Part shown: positions 26,247 to 34,943 of the stretch, one piece after another
Layout of the letters: each line of letters begins with the position of its first letter
Position numbering within the stretch: position 1 is the stretch's first letter
From: Halomarina salina
Lineage (GTDB): Archaea; Halobacteriota; Halobacteria; Halobacteriales; Haloarculaceae
Reading direction: 5' to 3'
Assembly: GCF_023074835.1 (NCBI RefSeq)
Contig: NZ_JALLGW010000001.1
Coordinates: forward strand, 1,922,001 to 1,986,000
Length of the DNA: 64,000 nt
Notes under the pieces: model-generated
Seen by the model: the letters and a program-made list of their open reading frames with translations, nothing else
What the model was told of the DNA's origin: nothing
The model's database searches: none
Position numbers and translations under genes: made by a program

Positions 26247-27794
26247 TCACTCCAGCAGCGACTCCCCGGTCATGGGCGCCGGCTGGTCGACGCCGAGCAG
26301 TTCGAGAAGCGTCGGGGCGAGCGCCGCGAGTCCGGCGTCGTCCCGAACCGAGTGACCGCCGTCACCTGCCCCGCCGTCCACGTCGGGCGAGAGCAGAATC
26401 AGCGGCACGGGGTTCAGCGTGTGGGCGGTGTGCGGGTCCTCGACGGTGCCCATGTCGTCGGCGTTGCCGTGGTCGGCGGTGAGAATCACGTCCGCGCCCG
26501 CGTCGAGCAGCGCCGGAACGAGGCGGCCGACCTGCTCGTCGACGGCCTCGCAGGCAGCTCTCGCGGCGTCGAAGTCCCCGGTGTGGCCGACCATGTCCGC
26601 GTTCGCGTAGTTGAGCACGAGGAGGTCCGGGTCCGACTCGTCGACCATCGCCAGCGCCTCGTCGGTCAGTTCGGGGGCGCTCATCGCGGGCGTCTCGTCG
26701 TACGTCGGCACGTCGGGGCTGGGAACTATCTCGCGGACCTCGCCGTCGAACGCCACCTCCCGGCCGCCGTTGAGGAAGTAGGTGACGTGAGCGTACTTCT
26801 CGGTCTCCGCGAGGCGACCCTGCGTCCAGCCCCGGTTCGCGACCACCTCGCCGAGCGTGTCGGTCGGCTGGTGGGGCGGGAACGCGACGGGCAGGTCGAA
26901 CGTCTCGTCGTACTCGGTCATCGTCACCAGTCGCGTCTCGGGCGGGTCGGTGTCGAACTCCCAGTCCGGCCGAACGTCGGCGAGCATCCGAACCAGCTGG
27001 CGCGCCCGGTCCGAGCGGAAGTTGACGAACACTATCGAGTCGCCGTCGTTCAGGGCGGGGCCGCCCTCGACGAGCGTCGATTCGACGAACTCGTCCGTCT
27101 CACCGCGTTCGTAGGACTGCTCGACGGCCGCGACGGCGCTGTCGGCCTCGTGGTCGGCCTCGCGGTTCACGACGGCGTCGTAGGCGCGTTTCGTCCGGTC
27201 CCAGTGCTGGTCGCGGTCCATCGCGTAGTACCGACCGGTCACGGTGGCGACGTGGCCCGTCCCGGCCGCCTCGGCGACGCTCTCCAGTTCGCGCAGGTAG
27301 CCCGCGCCGCCGTTGGGAGCGGTGTCCCGGCCGTCGGTGAACGCGTGGGTGACGGCCTCGACGCCGTGGTCAGCGGCGGCGCGGACCAGCGCGTGGAGGT
27401 GCGTCTGGAGCGAGTGGACGCCACCGTCGCTGACGAGGCCCATGAGGTGGACCCGGCCGTCGTGCTCGCGAGCGTAGTCGAAGGTGCTGGCGATGTTCTC
27501 GTTCGCACCGAGTCCGTGCCCGTCGACGGCCGCGTTGATGCGCGTCGCGTCCTGTTCGACGATTCGTCCCGCGCCGATGGTGAGGTGGCCGACCTCGCTG
27601 TTGCCCATCTGACCCTCCGGGAGGCCGACCCAGGGACCGTGCGTTTCGAGGGTGCCGAACGCCCCCCGCTCTCGGTAGTCGTCGACGGTCGGCGTGTCGG
27701 CGGCGGCGACCGCGTCGCGGCCGCCGCCGTCCGGTCCGCGTTCGTCTCCCGTGCCGAGTCCCCAGCCGTCGAGGATGACGAGGGCTGCTCTCAT
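26247..27794 (-). CDS. gpmI: 2,3-bisphosphoglycerate-independent phosphoglycerate mutase
   Basis: The 515-residue enzyme interconverts 3- and 2-phosphoglycerate in glycolysis and gluconeogenesis. It opens VILDGWGLG with the metal-binding Asp. The phosphorylated Ser66 lies in GQMGNSEVGH, and the second metal-site cluster is ILTADHGNADDM near residue 440. The inserted transferase domain (HLMGLVSDGGVHSLQTHLHAL, FTDGRDTAPNG) is complete. The ATG at 27792-27794 is favoured over one six codons upstream because MRAALVILDGWG is the family start. Confidence 0.96.
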   Translation of the reverse strand: MRAALVILDGWGLGTGDERGPDGGGRDAVAAADTPTVDDYRERGAFGTLETHGPWVGLPEGQMGNSEVGHLTIGAGRIVEQDATRINAAVDGHGLGANENIASTFDYAREHDGRVHLMGLVSDGGVHSLQTHLHALVRAAADHGVEAVTHAFTDGRDTAPNGGAGYLRELESVAEAAGTGHVATVTGRYYAMDRDQHWDRTKRAYDAVVNREADHEADSAVAAVEQSYERGETDEFVESTLVEGGPALNDGDSIVFVNFRSDRARQLVRMLADVRPDWEFDTDPPETRLVTMTEYDETFDLPVAFPPHQPTDTLGEVVANRGWTQGRLAETEKYAHVTYFLNGGREVAFDGEVREIVPSPDVPTYDETPAMSAPELTDEALAMVDESDPDLLVLNYANADMVGHTGDFDAARAACEAVDEQVGRLVPALLDAGADVILTADHGNADDMGTVEDPHTAHTLNPVPLILLSPDVDGGAGDGGHSVRDDAGLAALAPTLLELLGVDQPAPMTGESLLE

Positions 27795-27863
27795 TGGGTG
27801 GGATGACTCCACGGATGGGTAAAGAGCGTTCGGAGGCTGTCCTCTTGCGGGGCTGGTCTCCGG

Positions 27864-28427
27864 TCAGTACTCACCGGAGTGCTGCACTTCGTACGTGAGC
27901 ACCGCGAACTCGTCCCCGTGTCTCTCTGCGTCGGCCAGTGTCAGGGGCGGGTCCGTGATTCTGCGCGGCAGCAGTGGTGCTCCCGACCCGAGCGTGACGG
28001 GGGCGATGGTGAGGATGATCTCGTCGAGGAGTCCCTGTTCGTGGAACTGTCCGACGAGGTCCCCGCCACCGACGAGCCAGACGTTCTCACCGTCGGCAGC
28101 CTCGACCATCTCCGCGTGGACGGGCGAGACGTCCCCCCGAACGACGGTGACGTCCGCACCGTCGACGACCGGTAGCTCCCGTGTGCTGAACACCCACGTT
28201 GGAATCTCGTACGGCCACTGCTCCGGGTTCTCCAGCAGGTTCTCGTGCTCGACGACCCACTCGTAGGTCGTCGAACCCATGGCGATGGCACCGACCCGGT
28301 CGACGAACTGGGCGTACCCCTCTTCAGACTCTTCACTGTCTCCGAACTGGAAGAGCCAGTCGAGGGAGTTCTCCTCGTCGGCGATGTACCCGTCGATGCT
28401 CGTCGCGGTGTAGTACTGGGTCTTCAT
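27864..28427 (-). CDS. RibD C-terminal / dihydrofolate reductase-fold protein
   Basis: A 187-residue protein with the DHFR-like fold used by riboflavin reductases: TATSIDGYIADEENSLDWL at the N-terminus, IAMGSTTYEWV in the middle, NVWLVGGGDLVGQFHEQGLLDEIILTIAPVTLGSGAPLL as the nucleotide-binding and closing region. The family reduces pyrimidine or pterin-like substrates with NADPH, but stand-alone copies of this type are mostly uncharacterised. The ATG is at 28425-28427. There is no riboflavin gene nearby. Confidence 0.88.
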   Translation of the reverse strand: MKTQYYTATSIDGYIADEENSLDWLFQFGDSEESEEGYAQFVDRVGAIAMGSTTYEWVVEHENLLENPEQWPYEIPTWVFSTRELPVVDGADVTVVRGDVSPVHAEMVEAADGENVWLVGGGDLVGQFHEQGLLDEIILTIAPVTLGSGAPLLPRRITDPPLTLADAERHGDEFAVLTYEVQHSGEY

Positions 28428-28544
28428 CTGCTCGATTACCCTTCGGGAAGCGCTCCGACGCGATAAGGCTGCGTACCAACGTCGGATGGCCCGGTCGTCC
28501 CGCTCTCGTGGTCCGGCGACTGTCGTCGCGGGTCCGGCGATCGT

Positions 28545-28856
28545 TCAGCGTTCTCGTTTCGCCTCGTGGCCGAGGTGCTCCTCGACGGCGTCGACCTTCT
28601 CGCGGGCGGTCTGGTCGCTGGTGCGCTTGTCGTCCACCTTCAGGAGGGTGCTGACGCGGTCGCCGTCGACGGCCTCGTGGGCGGCCTGTGCGGCCGCGAA
28701 CAGGTCGTCGACGCTGTCGGCCTCGATGGTCGTCCCCATCGGGGTGGTCTCGTAGGAGACGTCGAACTCGTCGAGGGCGGCGACGGCCTTCGCCACCTCC
28801 TCGCCCATCGAGCCCTCCTGTACCGGTGCGACGCTGAGGAATCCGATGACGGTCAT
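28545..28856 (-). CDS. MTH1187/UPF0045-type thiamine-binding protein
   Basis: A 103-residue protein: VIGFLSVAPVQEGSMGEEVAKAVAALDEFDVSYETTPMGTTIEAD matches the ferredoxin-like MTH1187/YkoF-type family, whose members bind thiamine or a related ligand as tetramers. A C-terminal helix continues with basic and acidic residues. The ATG 28854-28856 is chosen because the beta strand starts directly after it. Convergent or divergent neighbours leave it as a single gene. Confidence 0.85.
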   Translation of the reverse strand: MTVIGFLSVAPVQEGSMGEEVAKAVAALDEFDVSYETTPMGTTIEADSVDDLFAAAQAAHEAVDGDRVSTLLKVDDKRTSDQTAREKVDAVEEHLGHEAKRER

Positions 28857-28989
28857 GGTCGCGTCGCCGTTCGCGGCCACGCGGCGAAAGCGTGGCGGTG
28901 GCGAGTGCAAGACGGCCCCGAGTTCGTGTAGGTAAAACGACCGTTTGTTCCTTGGGGCGTGTTAGGTACTGGCACTACGACGCTCGTCC

Positions 28990-29907
28990 ATGGTCTCACG
29001 CAGACGCGTCGCGGTCGTCCTCGGAGTGCTCTGTCTCGTCGTACTCGCCGGCTGTGGAACCGGGGGGAGCGGTGGCGACGCTGGCAACGCCGCACCGAAC
29101 GGGAGCGGCGGTAGCTCCGGTGGCGCGGGGGGTGGTGCGGCCGACGGCGGCGGTGGCGGCGCGGCGACCGAGCAGGCGGCACGCGGTTCGAACGACGGTA
29201 GCGCGGCGACGGGCGCACAGGCTGCCGAGCGCGCGCTCGTCCGCGACGGGACGATTCGCCTCGAGGTCTCGGCGTACGACGCCGCGCGGGCGAACCTCAC
29301 CGCTGCCGTCGCCGCGAACGGCGGGTTCGTCGCCGAGTCCAGCGAGGAGGTCCACGAGGCGGCCAACGAGACGTTCACGACCGGTCGTATCGTGTTCCGC
29401 GTACCCTCGGGGAACTTCTCGGCGTTCGTCGAGCGGGTCGGGGCGACGGGCGAGGTGCTCTCCTCCCAGTCGACCACCGAGGACGTGACCGACCGGCTGG
29501 TCGACCTGCGAGCGCGGCTGTCGAACGCCGAAGCCGAGCGCGACCGACTCAGGAACCTCTACGAGTCGGCCAACGAGACCGAGGACGTGCTGGCGGTGAG
29601 CCGGGAACTGAGCGCCGCCCAGGAACGCGTCGAACGCCTCGACGCCCAGCTGGCCGCGCTGGAGGGTCGGGTCGCGCTCTCGACGGTGACGGTCGACCTG
29701 CGCGAACCGCACCCCGAACCCGCCGCGGCCGAAGCGGGGACGGCGTTCCACGAGACGGACGTCGTCGCGGCGCTCGCCTGGTCGGTGGGCGGGGTCGTGC
29801 GCCTCGTCCGGTCGCTGGTGGTCGCGCTCGCCTACGCGCTGCCGTACCTGGTCGTCCTCGCGGTTCCGGTCGGTGTGGCGGCCGCCCTCTACCGGCGCGT
29901 CGGGTGA
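28990..29907 (+). CDS. DUF4349 lipoprotein
   Basis: A 305-residue protein. The Sec signal ends in a lipobox (VVLAGC, Cys at 20). A Gly/Ala/Ser-rich linker of about 50 residues follows. Residues 78-245 are the DUF4349 domain: DGTIRLEVSAYDAARANLTAAVAANGGFV, then a coiled coil (LRARLSNAEAERDRLRNLYESANETEDVLAVSRELSAAQERVERLDAQLAALEG). A C-terminal transmembrane helix (about 270-300) is typical. It is predicted to face the outside; the family function is unknown. Confidence 0.88.
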   Translation: MVSRRRVAVVLGVLCLVVLAGCGTGGSGGDAGNAAPNGSGGSSGGAGGGAADGGGGGAATEQAARGSNDGSAATGAQAAERALVRDGTIRLEVSAYDAARANLTAAVAANGGFVAESSEEVHEAANETFTTGRIVFRVPSGNFSAFVERVGATGEVLSSQSTTEDVTDRLVDLRARLSNAEAERDRLRNLYESANETEDVLAVSRELSAAQERVERLDAQLAALEGRVALSTVTVDLREPHPEPAAAEAGTAFHETDVVAALAWSVGGVVRLVRSLVVALAYALPYLVVLAVPVGVAAALYRRVG

Positions 29908-30018
29908 GTCGGGGACGAACCTGACAGGCGTCCGAACCGCCGTCTCGGGTCGTGTCGAGTCGTCTCCTGGGCTGCCGCGGCCCCGCGGTTATTTGCTGAC
30001 CGGTCGCGTCCGGTGGGT

Positions 30019-31101
30019 ATGGGCGGTGTCTCCGAGACGATCGACCGACACGAGGGGCGACTGGAACGAGCCGAGGAGGTGCTCCGTGCCATCGTGCGCG
30101 AGGCGCGGGTCGAGAAGCTGACGTTTATGGCCGGTTCCATCGCCTACCACGCGTTCGTCTCGCTGTTGCCCGCACTGGTCCTCCTGTTCGCCGTCTCCTC
30201 CACGCTCGGCGTCTCGGTCCAGGGCGGCATCGAGGAACTCACCGGCACGCTCCTCTCGCAGGACGTCTCGAGGCAACTCATCGACGACATCACCTCGACG
30301 AACCAGTCGACGAGCCTCTCCATCGTCGGACTGGCGGTGCTCGTCTGGGGGAGCCTCCGCATCTTCCGGGGCCTCGACACGGCCTTCTCGGACATCTACG
30401 AGTCCGAGGCCGCCAACACGTTCACCGACCAGATTACCGACGGAGTACTGGTGCTCGGGACGTTCGCGGTCGCCATCGTCGCGGCCGTCTGGGTCCAGTC
30501 TCGCTTCCCCATCACGGGCGGCGGTCCCCTGGTCGCGCTGGTCGGGGGTCTCGTCACCGTCGTCGGCCTCACCGTCGCGTTCCTCCCGATGTACTACGTG
30601 TTCCCTGACGCGGACGTCAGCGTCACGGAGGTCCTTCCGGGGGTCGTCGTCGCCTCCGTCGGTCTGACGCTGTTCGCACTGCTGTTCAAGGTGTACATCA
30701 CCTTCTCGGGGAACGCGGACTCGGCGCAGTCGGGGAGCCTCGTCGCCGCCATCATCCTCCTGCTGACGTGGCTCTACTTCAGCAGCCTCGTCATCCTGCT
30801 GGGCGTCGCGGTCAACGCCGTCCTCTCGAACCGCTCGCGGGACGTGAGCATCGACCCGGTCGTCGGGGGCGTCCCACGCGGTGAGCGCCGGAAACTCGCC
30901 ACCCGCGACGAACTCGTCGCGGAACTGGAGGCGTTCGCCACGCTGCTCGACGACGACCCCGAGACGTTCGTCGCACACATCGACGACCAGGAGGTGTCGC
31001 TACACCCGCCGCAGGCAATCACGGTCGATACGGACCCGGAACTCGGCTTCGGAGACGGCTCGGTCGCCGTCGAGTTGCGCTGGACGCCCCGAGAGGAGTG
31101 A
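30019..31101 (+). CDS. YihY/virulence factor BrkB family membrane protein
   Basis: A 360-residue protein with six predicted helices from residue 40 to 275. Family signatures are MAGSIAYHAFVSLLPALVLLFAV, the WGSLRIFRGLDTAFSDIYE region, FPDADVSVTEVLPGVVVASV, and a last helix ending SSLVILLGVAVNAVLSNRS. A cytoplasmic tail of about 85 residues follows. The family is often misnamed RNase BN; its true role is unsettled (envelope or transport suggested). ATG 30019 is used in place of a GTG two codons earlier. Confidence 0.9.
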   Translation: MGGVSETIDRHEGRLERAEEVLRAIVREARVEKLTFMAGSIAYHAFVSLLPALVLLFAVSSTLGVSVQGGIEELTGTLLSQDVSRQLIDDITSTNQSTSLSIVGLAVLVWGSLRIFRGLDTAFSDIYESEAANTFTDQITDGVLVLGTFAVAIVAAVWVQSRFPITGGGPLVALVGGLVTVVGLTVAFLPMYYVFPDADVSVTEVLPGVVVASVGLTLFALLFKVYITFSGNADSAQSGSLVAAIILLLTWLYFSSLVILLGVAVNAVLSNRSRDVSIDPVVGGVPRGERRKLATRDELVAELEAFATLLDDDPETFVAHIDDQEVSLHPPQAITVDTDPELGFGDGSVAVELRWTPREE

Positions 31102-31144
31102 GGCCCGTCTGGGCCTGGAAAGGAGCGCGAGCGATTCGGCGATA

Positions 31145-32089
31145 CTACCGGAAGGACCCGACGGTCCGACCGACCGTACTGACGCCCTTCGCCGCCACGT
31201 ACCGACCGGCCATCGTCACGAACGACCGCGGGTCCTCGGCGAACCGGACGAAGAGCGGGTCGTACCCGAACTCGTCGGCGGCCTCCCCCGGCGGAATCAC
31301 CTGGTTCTCGTCGAAGCAGTACACCGGCTTCTCCGCCTGCCGGGCGATGACGATTGCCTGATGTCGCGAACTCTCGACGAACGACGACGCACCGGTCGCC
31401 TCGTACACGTCGGCCTTGTACTCGCCGTGGCCGCCCCGTTCGTCCCTGACGGCCTTGCTCGGCAGGTCCCACATCACGAGTTCGTCGTACTCGATGCCGT
31501 GTTCGTCCAGCCACTGCTCGGTCTCGGGGCGGTACTGCTCCAGCCGACAGGTGACGAGCCACCCGACGCGCGTGTCGGGAATCAACCGTGGCTCGACCGT
31601 CGTGAGGAACTCCCGGTAGCGCGGGCCGTCGTCGTTCTCCTCGGGCGTCGGGTCACGACAGAGCACGCCGTCGATGTCGACGCAGGCGTTTCCGAGCGTC
31701 TCCGGGTGCAACAGTTCCCACTCGAACGCACACGGGTCCGCGACGGTCTCGGTCCAGTAGTCGGGCCGGTCGGCTGCACGCTCGGAGACGTACACCGCCG
31801 CGCTCCGCACAGTGGCGGAATCGGCGAGGTCGCTCGGCCGGACCCGTCTCTCGACCGACTCGTCGGGTCCGACGTGGTCCGCGAGAACCAGGAGGACCTC
31901 GCCGTCCACCGCCTCCTCGCCTCGAATCTCCTCGGTGTCGACGACCGGCAGTCCCGTCGTCTGCTGGAGCAGGCTCGCCGCCACCGAACTGCTACCGTCG
32001 AGGTGGACGATGCGGTCGACGTCGTTCGGCAGGTCCCAGGCCAGGCGACGGACGGCCGCGTTCAGGTCGTCGACGCTGCGATAGTCCAT
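31145..32089 (-). CDS. Fusion of a phosphoribosyltransferase-like and a HAD-like domain
   Basis: A 314-residue protein. Residues 1-115 resemble a type I PRTase fold, with GEVLLVLADHVGPDESVERRV in the place of the PRPP loop. Residues 130-290 resemble a HAD phosphatase: CVDIDGVLCRDPT (motif I, DxDG), GWLVTCRLEQYRPETEQWLDEHGI (motif II region), and SRHQAIVIARQAEKPVYCFDENQV. Such PRTase-HAD fusions are known from surface polysaccharide loci, but no such locus is here. The role is inferred only. The ATG is at 32087-32089. Confidence 0.75.
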   Translation of the reverse strand: MDYRSVDDLNAAVRRLAWDLPNDVDRIVHLDGSSSVAASLLQQTTGLPVVDTEEIRGEEAVDGEVLLVLADHVGPDESVERRVRPSDLADSATVRSAAVYVSERAADRPDYWTETVADPCAFEWELLHPETLGNACVDIDGVLCRDPTPEENDDGPRYREFLTTVEPRLIPDTRVGWLVTCRLEQYRPETEQWLDEHGIEYDELVMWDLPSKAVRDERGGHGEYKADVYEATGASSFVESSRHQAIVIARQAEKPVYCFDENQVIPPGEAADEFGYDPLFVRFAEDPRSFVTMAGRYVAAKGVSTVGRTVGSFR

Positions 32090-32256
32090 CGTCTACGCTC
32101 TCCACCGGCCGACGCATTAATTCATCGTACAGAGAACGTAGTAGCGCCACTGACCGGTCGAATGAGATACTGTGACATTGCGAGGGTTCCCGCCGGCGAC
32201 GACGATTCGCCACGACTCGCGCCTCGACAGAGACGTGTCGGCCGGTGGTCAGAACG

Positions 32257-32457
32257 TCAGCGAGCGATGTACCGTGCGACGAAGACGATCGGGACGACCG
32301 GTATCGCCAACCCCGTTACGACCAGGAAGACGGCGATGAGTATCCGCTCGCCGGTGGTCGAGTCGCCCCACACGGACTGCCAGGCGTCGTCGATAGCCTC
32401 CGCGGTTCGTCGAATCAGGTCGGCCTTGCCCGATTCGTGACGCCGAGTGCCCCGCAA
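32257..32457 (-). CDS. Small single-helix membrane protein (TTG start)
   Basis: About 66 residues: a charged N-terminal half (DLIRRTAEAIDDAWQSVWGDSTTGER) and one hydrophobic helix (ILIAVFLVVTGLAIPVVPIVFVARYIAR). No ATG or GTG is in frame before the conserved-looking part; the first usable codon is TTG at 32455-32457, so the start is uncertain. The gene faces the DNA containing the tRNA remnant. Function unknown. Confidence 0.5.
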   Translation of the reverse strand: MRGTRRHESGKADLIRRTAEAIDDAWQSVWGDSTTGERILIAVFLVVTGLAIPVVPIVFVARYIAR

Positions 32458-32600
32458 CGCTTTCCCTGCGTCAGGACCCGTGAACGCTCGACCACGACGA
32501 GGACCCGTGGCCTCGTGAACGCCCGACTCGACTCAGCGTCGTCTACACGCCGATTTCGAGAGGTTACGCAGACGAAGTCTCTGCGCGGAGTAGAACTCGG

Positions 32601-32627
32601 GAGAAGTGCACCGACCGAGATTTGAAC
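32601..32627 (-). repeat. Partial copy of the 3' end of tRNA-Gly
   Basis: These 27 bases repeat the bases at 32754-32780 with one difference (C for T). The copied part covers the 3' acceptor strand, discriminator base and 3' half of the T-arm of the intact tRNA-Gly gene plus six flanking bases. The copy sits 153 bp away in the same orientation. It continues into a 9-bp inverted repeat (AGATTTGAA near 32618, TTCAAATCT near 32674). It may be a remnant attachment site or a decayed duplication. Confidence 0.6.
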
Positions 32628-32759
32628 CACGGTCGCTCGCTTCCTCGCTCTGCTCGGACTGCGTGCTCCCTGCTTCAAATCTCTTCGTCGAGAATTCACG
32701 GGGACCACTCAGTTGCAGCGCGACGAGACGCGCTGCTGGAATCGTTGGTTCCTGAGAAG

Positions 32760-32830
32760 TGCACTGACCGAGATTTGAACTCGGGTTGTGACCATGGCAA
32801 GGTCACGTGATACCACTACACTATCAGTGC
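32760..32830 (-). tRNA. tRNA-Gly(GCC)
   Basis: A 71-nt cloverleaf read on the minus strand: acceptor GCACTGA pairs with TCAGTGC, D-arm with AGTGGTAT, anticodon stem TGACC/GGTCA around the loop TTGCCAT giving anticodon GCC, and T-stem CCGAG/CTCGG around TTCAAAT. The discriminator is A and no CCA is encoded. A TATA-like AATAAAAA (plus-strand 32862-32869) lies about 35 nt upstream of its 5' end. No intron. Confidence 0.95.
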
Positions 32831-32970
32831 GCTTTCTGCATCCCAACCTGGGACGGAGAGGAATAAAAACGTACCGGAGTATCGGTGTCGGTGAACCCTC
32901 GTGGCATGGGACTGTCTCTCACCGAAAACGGTCGTGTGAGGCCCCCACACGCCCGTAGGGAAACGCTACC

Positions 32971-32978
32971 CTTTTAGG
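32971..32978 (+). promoter_or_regulatory. Candidate promoter of the ribosomal protein operon
   Basis: CTTTTAGG, preceded by the purine/C-rich CGCTACC, is the only AT-rich box in the 200 bp before the SPOUT methyltransferase gene. It would start transcription near 33000, leaving a leader of about 35 nt before ATG 33033. This probably drives the operon from the methyltransferase through rpl15. Confidence 0.45.
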
Positions 32979-33032
32979 AGCGCACTGGGTACCACTGGAA
33001 TAGTCTCGTGTACAGCGAGGAAGCGCATCGGC

Positions 33033-33938
33033 ATGACACGCACCGTACTCGTGCCGTCGTCGCTGGTTCGAGAGTCCCGTGACAAACGGGAGGCGACCCG
33101 AAAGCTCGGGTACGTCGCCCGTGCCGCCACGGTCTTTCGAATCGACCGCCTGCTCGTCTATCCGGACCCGGATGGCGAGGGGCGCTGGGACGACGGGTTC
33201 GTCCGCACCGTGCTGGCCTACGCGGCCACACCCCCGTACCTCCGAAAGGAGGCGTGGGGGCGGCGCGACGAACTGGAGTGCGTCGGTGTCCTGCCGCCGC
33301 TCCGCGCTGTCGCGCAGACCGGCTCCGAATCTGACGGTTCGGGGTCGTTAAGACAAGGAATCGTGACCGAGGTCGGACCTGACGGGCGCGTTCGGGTCAA
33401 TTGCGGACTGCAACACCCAGTCTCCCTGCTCGTCCCGCCGCAGATGGCGGTCGAGGAGGGGGAACGCGTGACCATCAGGGTCTCTTCGCGACGGCCGCTC
33501 CGGGCCCGCATCGTCGACGAGTCCCTTCCGGGACTCTCGGTGTGGGGCGAGGAGCTGGATACGGCACTCTCCCGGGCCGACGCTGGCGTCTCTATCGCCG
33601 CGTCGCGCCACGGTGAGGAACTCGACGTCGCACTGCTGGGCGAAGTCGCCCCGCGTGTGCGCGATGGGTTCACTGCCGTCTTCGGCTCGCCGGAACGCGG
33701 CCTCCCGGAGATTCTTGGCGTCCACCCGCCGCGGGTGGACCCACGCGACGAGCAATGGTCGCCCGACGGCGACCACGAGTCCCGAGACGGGGGTACCGAA
33801 CCCGCCGACGGGACGCGGTCTCACGAACCGGCAGCCCGGTTCGACCTCTGGTTGAACACGGTTCCGCACCAGGGCAGCGAGGTGGTGCGAACGGAAGAAG
33901 CACTGTTCGCCACCCTCGCCTGCCTCAACCTGAGGTAA
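33033..33938 (+). CDS. SPOUT-family RNA methyltransferase (putative uridine-N3 type)
   Basis: A 301-residue protein of the COG2106 group, which is linked to rpl3 in many archaea. VLVPSSLVRESRDKREATRKLGYVARAATVFRIDRLLVYPD is the N-terminal SPOUT strand-helix, TPPYLRKEAW the family signature and an inserted OB-like barrel lies at about 105-165 (RQGIVTEVGPDGRVRVNCG). The C-terminal EVVRTEEALFATLACLNL is the knot closure. Predicted to methylate rRNA, by analogy to the eukaryotic C9orf114/SPOUT1 relatives. It is first in the operon; rpl3 starts 3 nt after its stop. Confidence 0.85.
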   Translation: MTRTVLVPSSLVRESRDKREATRKLGYVARAATVFRIDRLLVYPDPDGEGRWDDGFVRTVLAYAATPPYLRKEAWGRRDELECVGVLPPLRAVAQTGSESDGSGSLRQGIVTEVGPDGRVRVNCGLQHPVSLLVPPQMAVEEGERVTIRVSSRRPLRARIVDESLPGLSVWGEELDTALSRADAGVSIAASRHGEELDVALLGEVAPRVRDGFTAVFGSPERGLPEILGVHPPRVDPRDEQWSPDGDHESRDGGTEPADGTRSHEPAARFDLWLNTVPHQGSEVVRTEEALFATLACLNLR

Positions 33939-33941
33939 ACC

Positions 33942-34943
33942 ATGCCACAACCAAGCAGACCACGCAAAGGCTCGATGGGCTTCGGCCCCCGCGTCCGCGC
34001 GTCCAGCGAGGTGCCGCGTCTCAAGACGTGGCCCGAGGACGACGGACAGTCGGGGCTCCAGGGATTCGCCGGCTACAAGGCCGGCATGTCCCACGTCGTG
34101 ATGGTCAACGACGAGCCCAACTCCCCCCGTGAGGGGCAGGAGGAGACCGTCCCCGTGACGGTCGTGGAGACGCCGCCAATGCGCGCGGTGGCGCTCCGAG
34201 CCTACGAAGACACGCCGTACGGCCTGCGACCACTCACCGAGGTCTGGACCGGCGAGTTCCACGAGGACCTCTCCCGGACTCTCGACCTCCCCGAGTCGGC
34301 AGGTCAGGAACAGCTCATTCGCGACGCGCTGGAAGCGGGCGACCTGGGCGACGTGCGTCTCATCACGCACACCGTCCCGAACGCCACGAGCGTCCCGAAG
34401 AAGAAGCCCGACGTGATGGAGACGCGAGTCGGCGGTGGCTCGCTCGACGAGCGCGTGGAGTACGCGCTCGACCTCATCGAGGACGGCGGCGAGCACTCGT
34501 TCTCGGACGTGTTCCGAGCGGGCGAGTTCGCCGACGTCGCAGGCATCACGAAGGGGAAGGGCACCCAGGGCCCGGTCAAGCGCTGGGGCGTCCAGAAGCG
34601 CAAGGGGAAACACGCCCGGCAGGGGTGGCGCCGACGCATCGGCAACCTCGGCCCGTGGAACCCCTCGCGCGTGCGCTCGACGGTCCCCCAGCAGGGGCAG
34701 ACCGGCTACCACCAGCGCACCGAACTGAACAAGCGCATCGTCGCCATCGGCGACGAGGACGTCACGCCCGACGGCGGCTTCGTCAACTACGGCGAGGTCG
34801 AGGGCGACTACGTGCTCGTCAAGGGGTCGCTGCCGGGCCCGAACAAGCGCCTCGTGCGCTTCCGCCCGGCGGTCCGACCGGCCGAACAGCCGCGTCTCGA
34901 CCCCGAAGTGCGCTACGTCTCCACGGAGAGTAACCAAGGATGA
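33942..34943 (+). CDS. rpl3: Ribosomal protein uL3
   Basis: 333 residues. The N-terminal SRPRKGSMGFGPRVRASSEVPRLKTWP and the loop GITKGKGTQGPVKRWGVQKRKGKHARQG, which reaches towards the peptidyl-transferase centre, are characteristic of archaeal/eukaryotic L3. Its TGA overlaps the rpl4 ATG as ATGA. It starts the ribosomal part of the operon and assembles early on 23S rRNA. Confidence 0.97.
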   Translation: MPQPSRPRKGSMGFGPRVRASSEVPRLKTWPEDDGQSGLQGFAGYKAGMSHVVMVNDEPNSPREGQEETVPVTVVETPPMRAVALRAYEDTPYGLRPLTEVWTGEFHEDLSRTLDLPESAGQEQLIRDALEAGDLGDVRLITHTVPNATSVPKKKPDVMETRVGGGSLDERVEYALDLIEDGGEHSFSDVFRAGEFADVAGITKGKGTQGPVKRWGVQKRKGKHARQGWRRRIGNLGPWNPSRVRSTVPQQGQTGYHQRTELNKRIVAIGDEDVTPDGGFVNYGEVEGDYVLVKGSLPGPNKRLVRFRPAVRPAEQPRLDPEVRYVSTESNQG

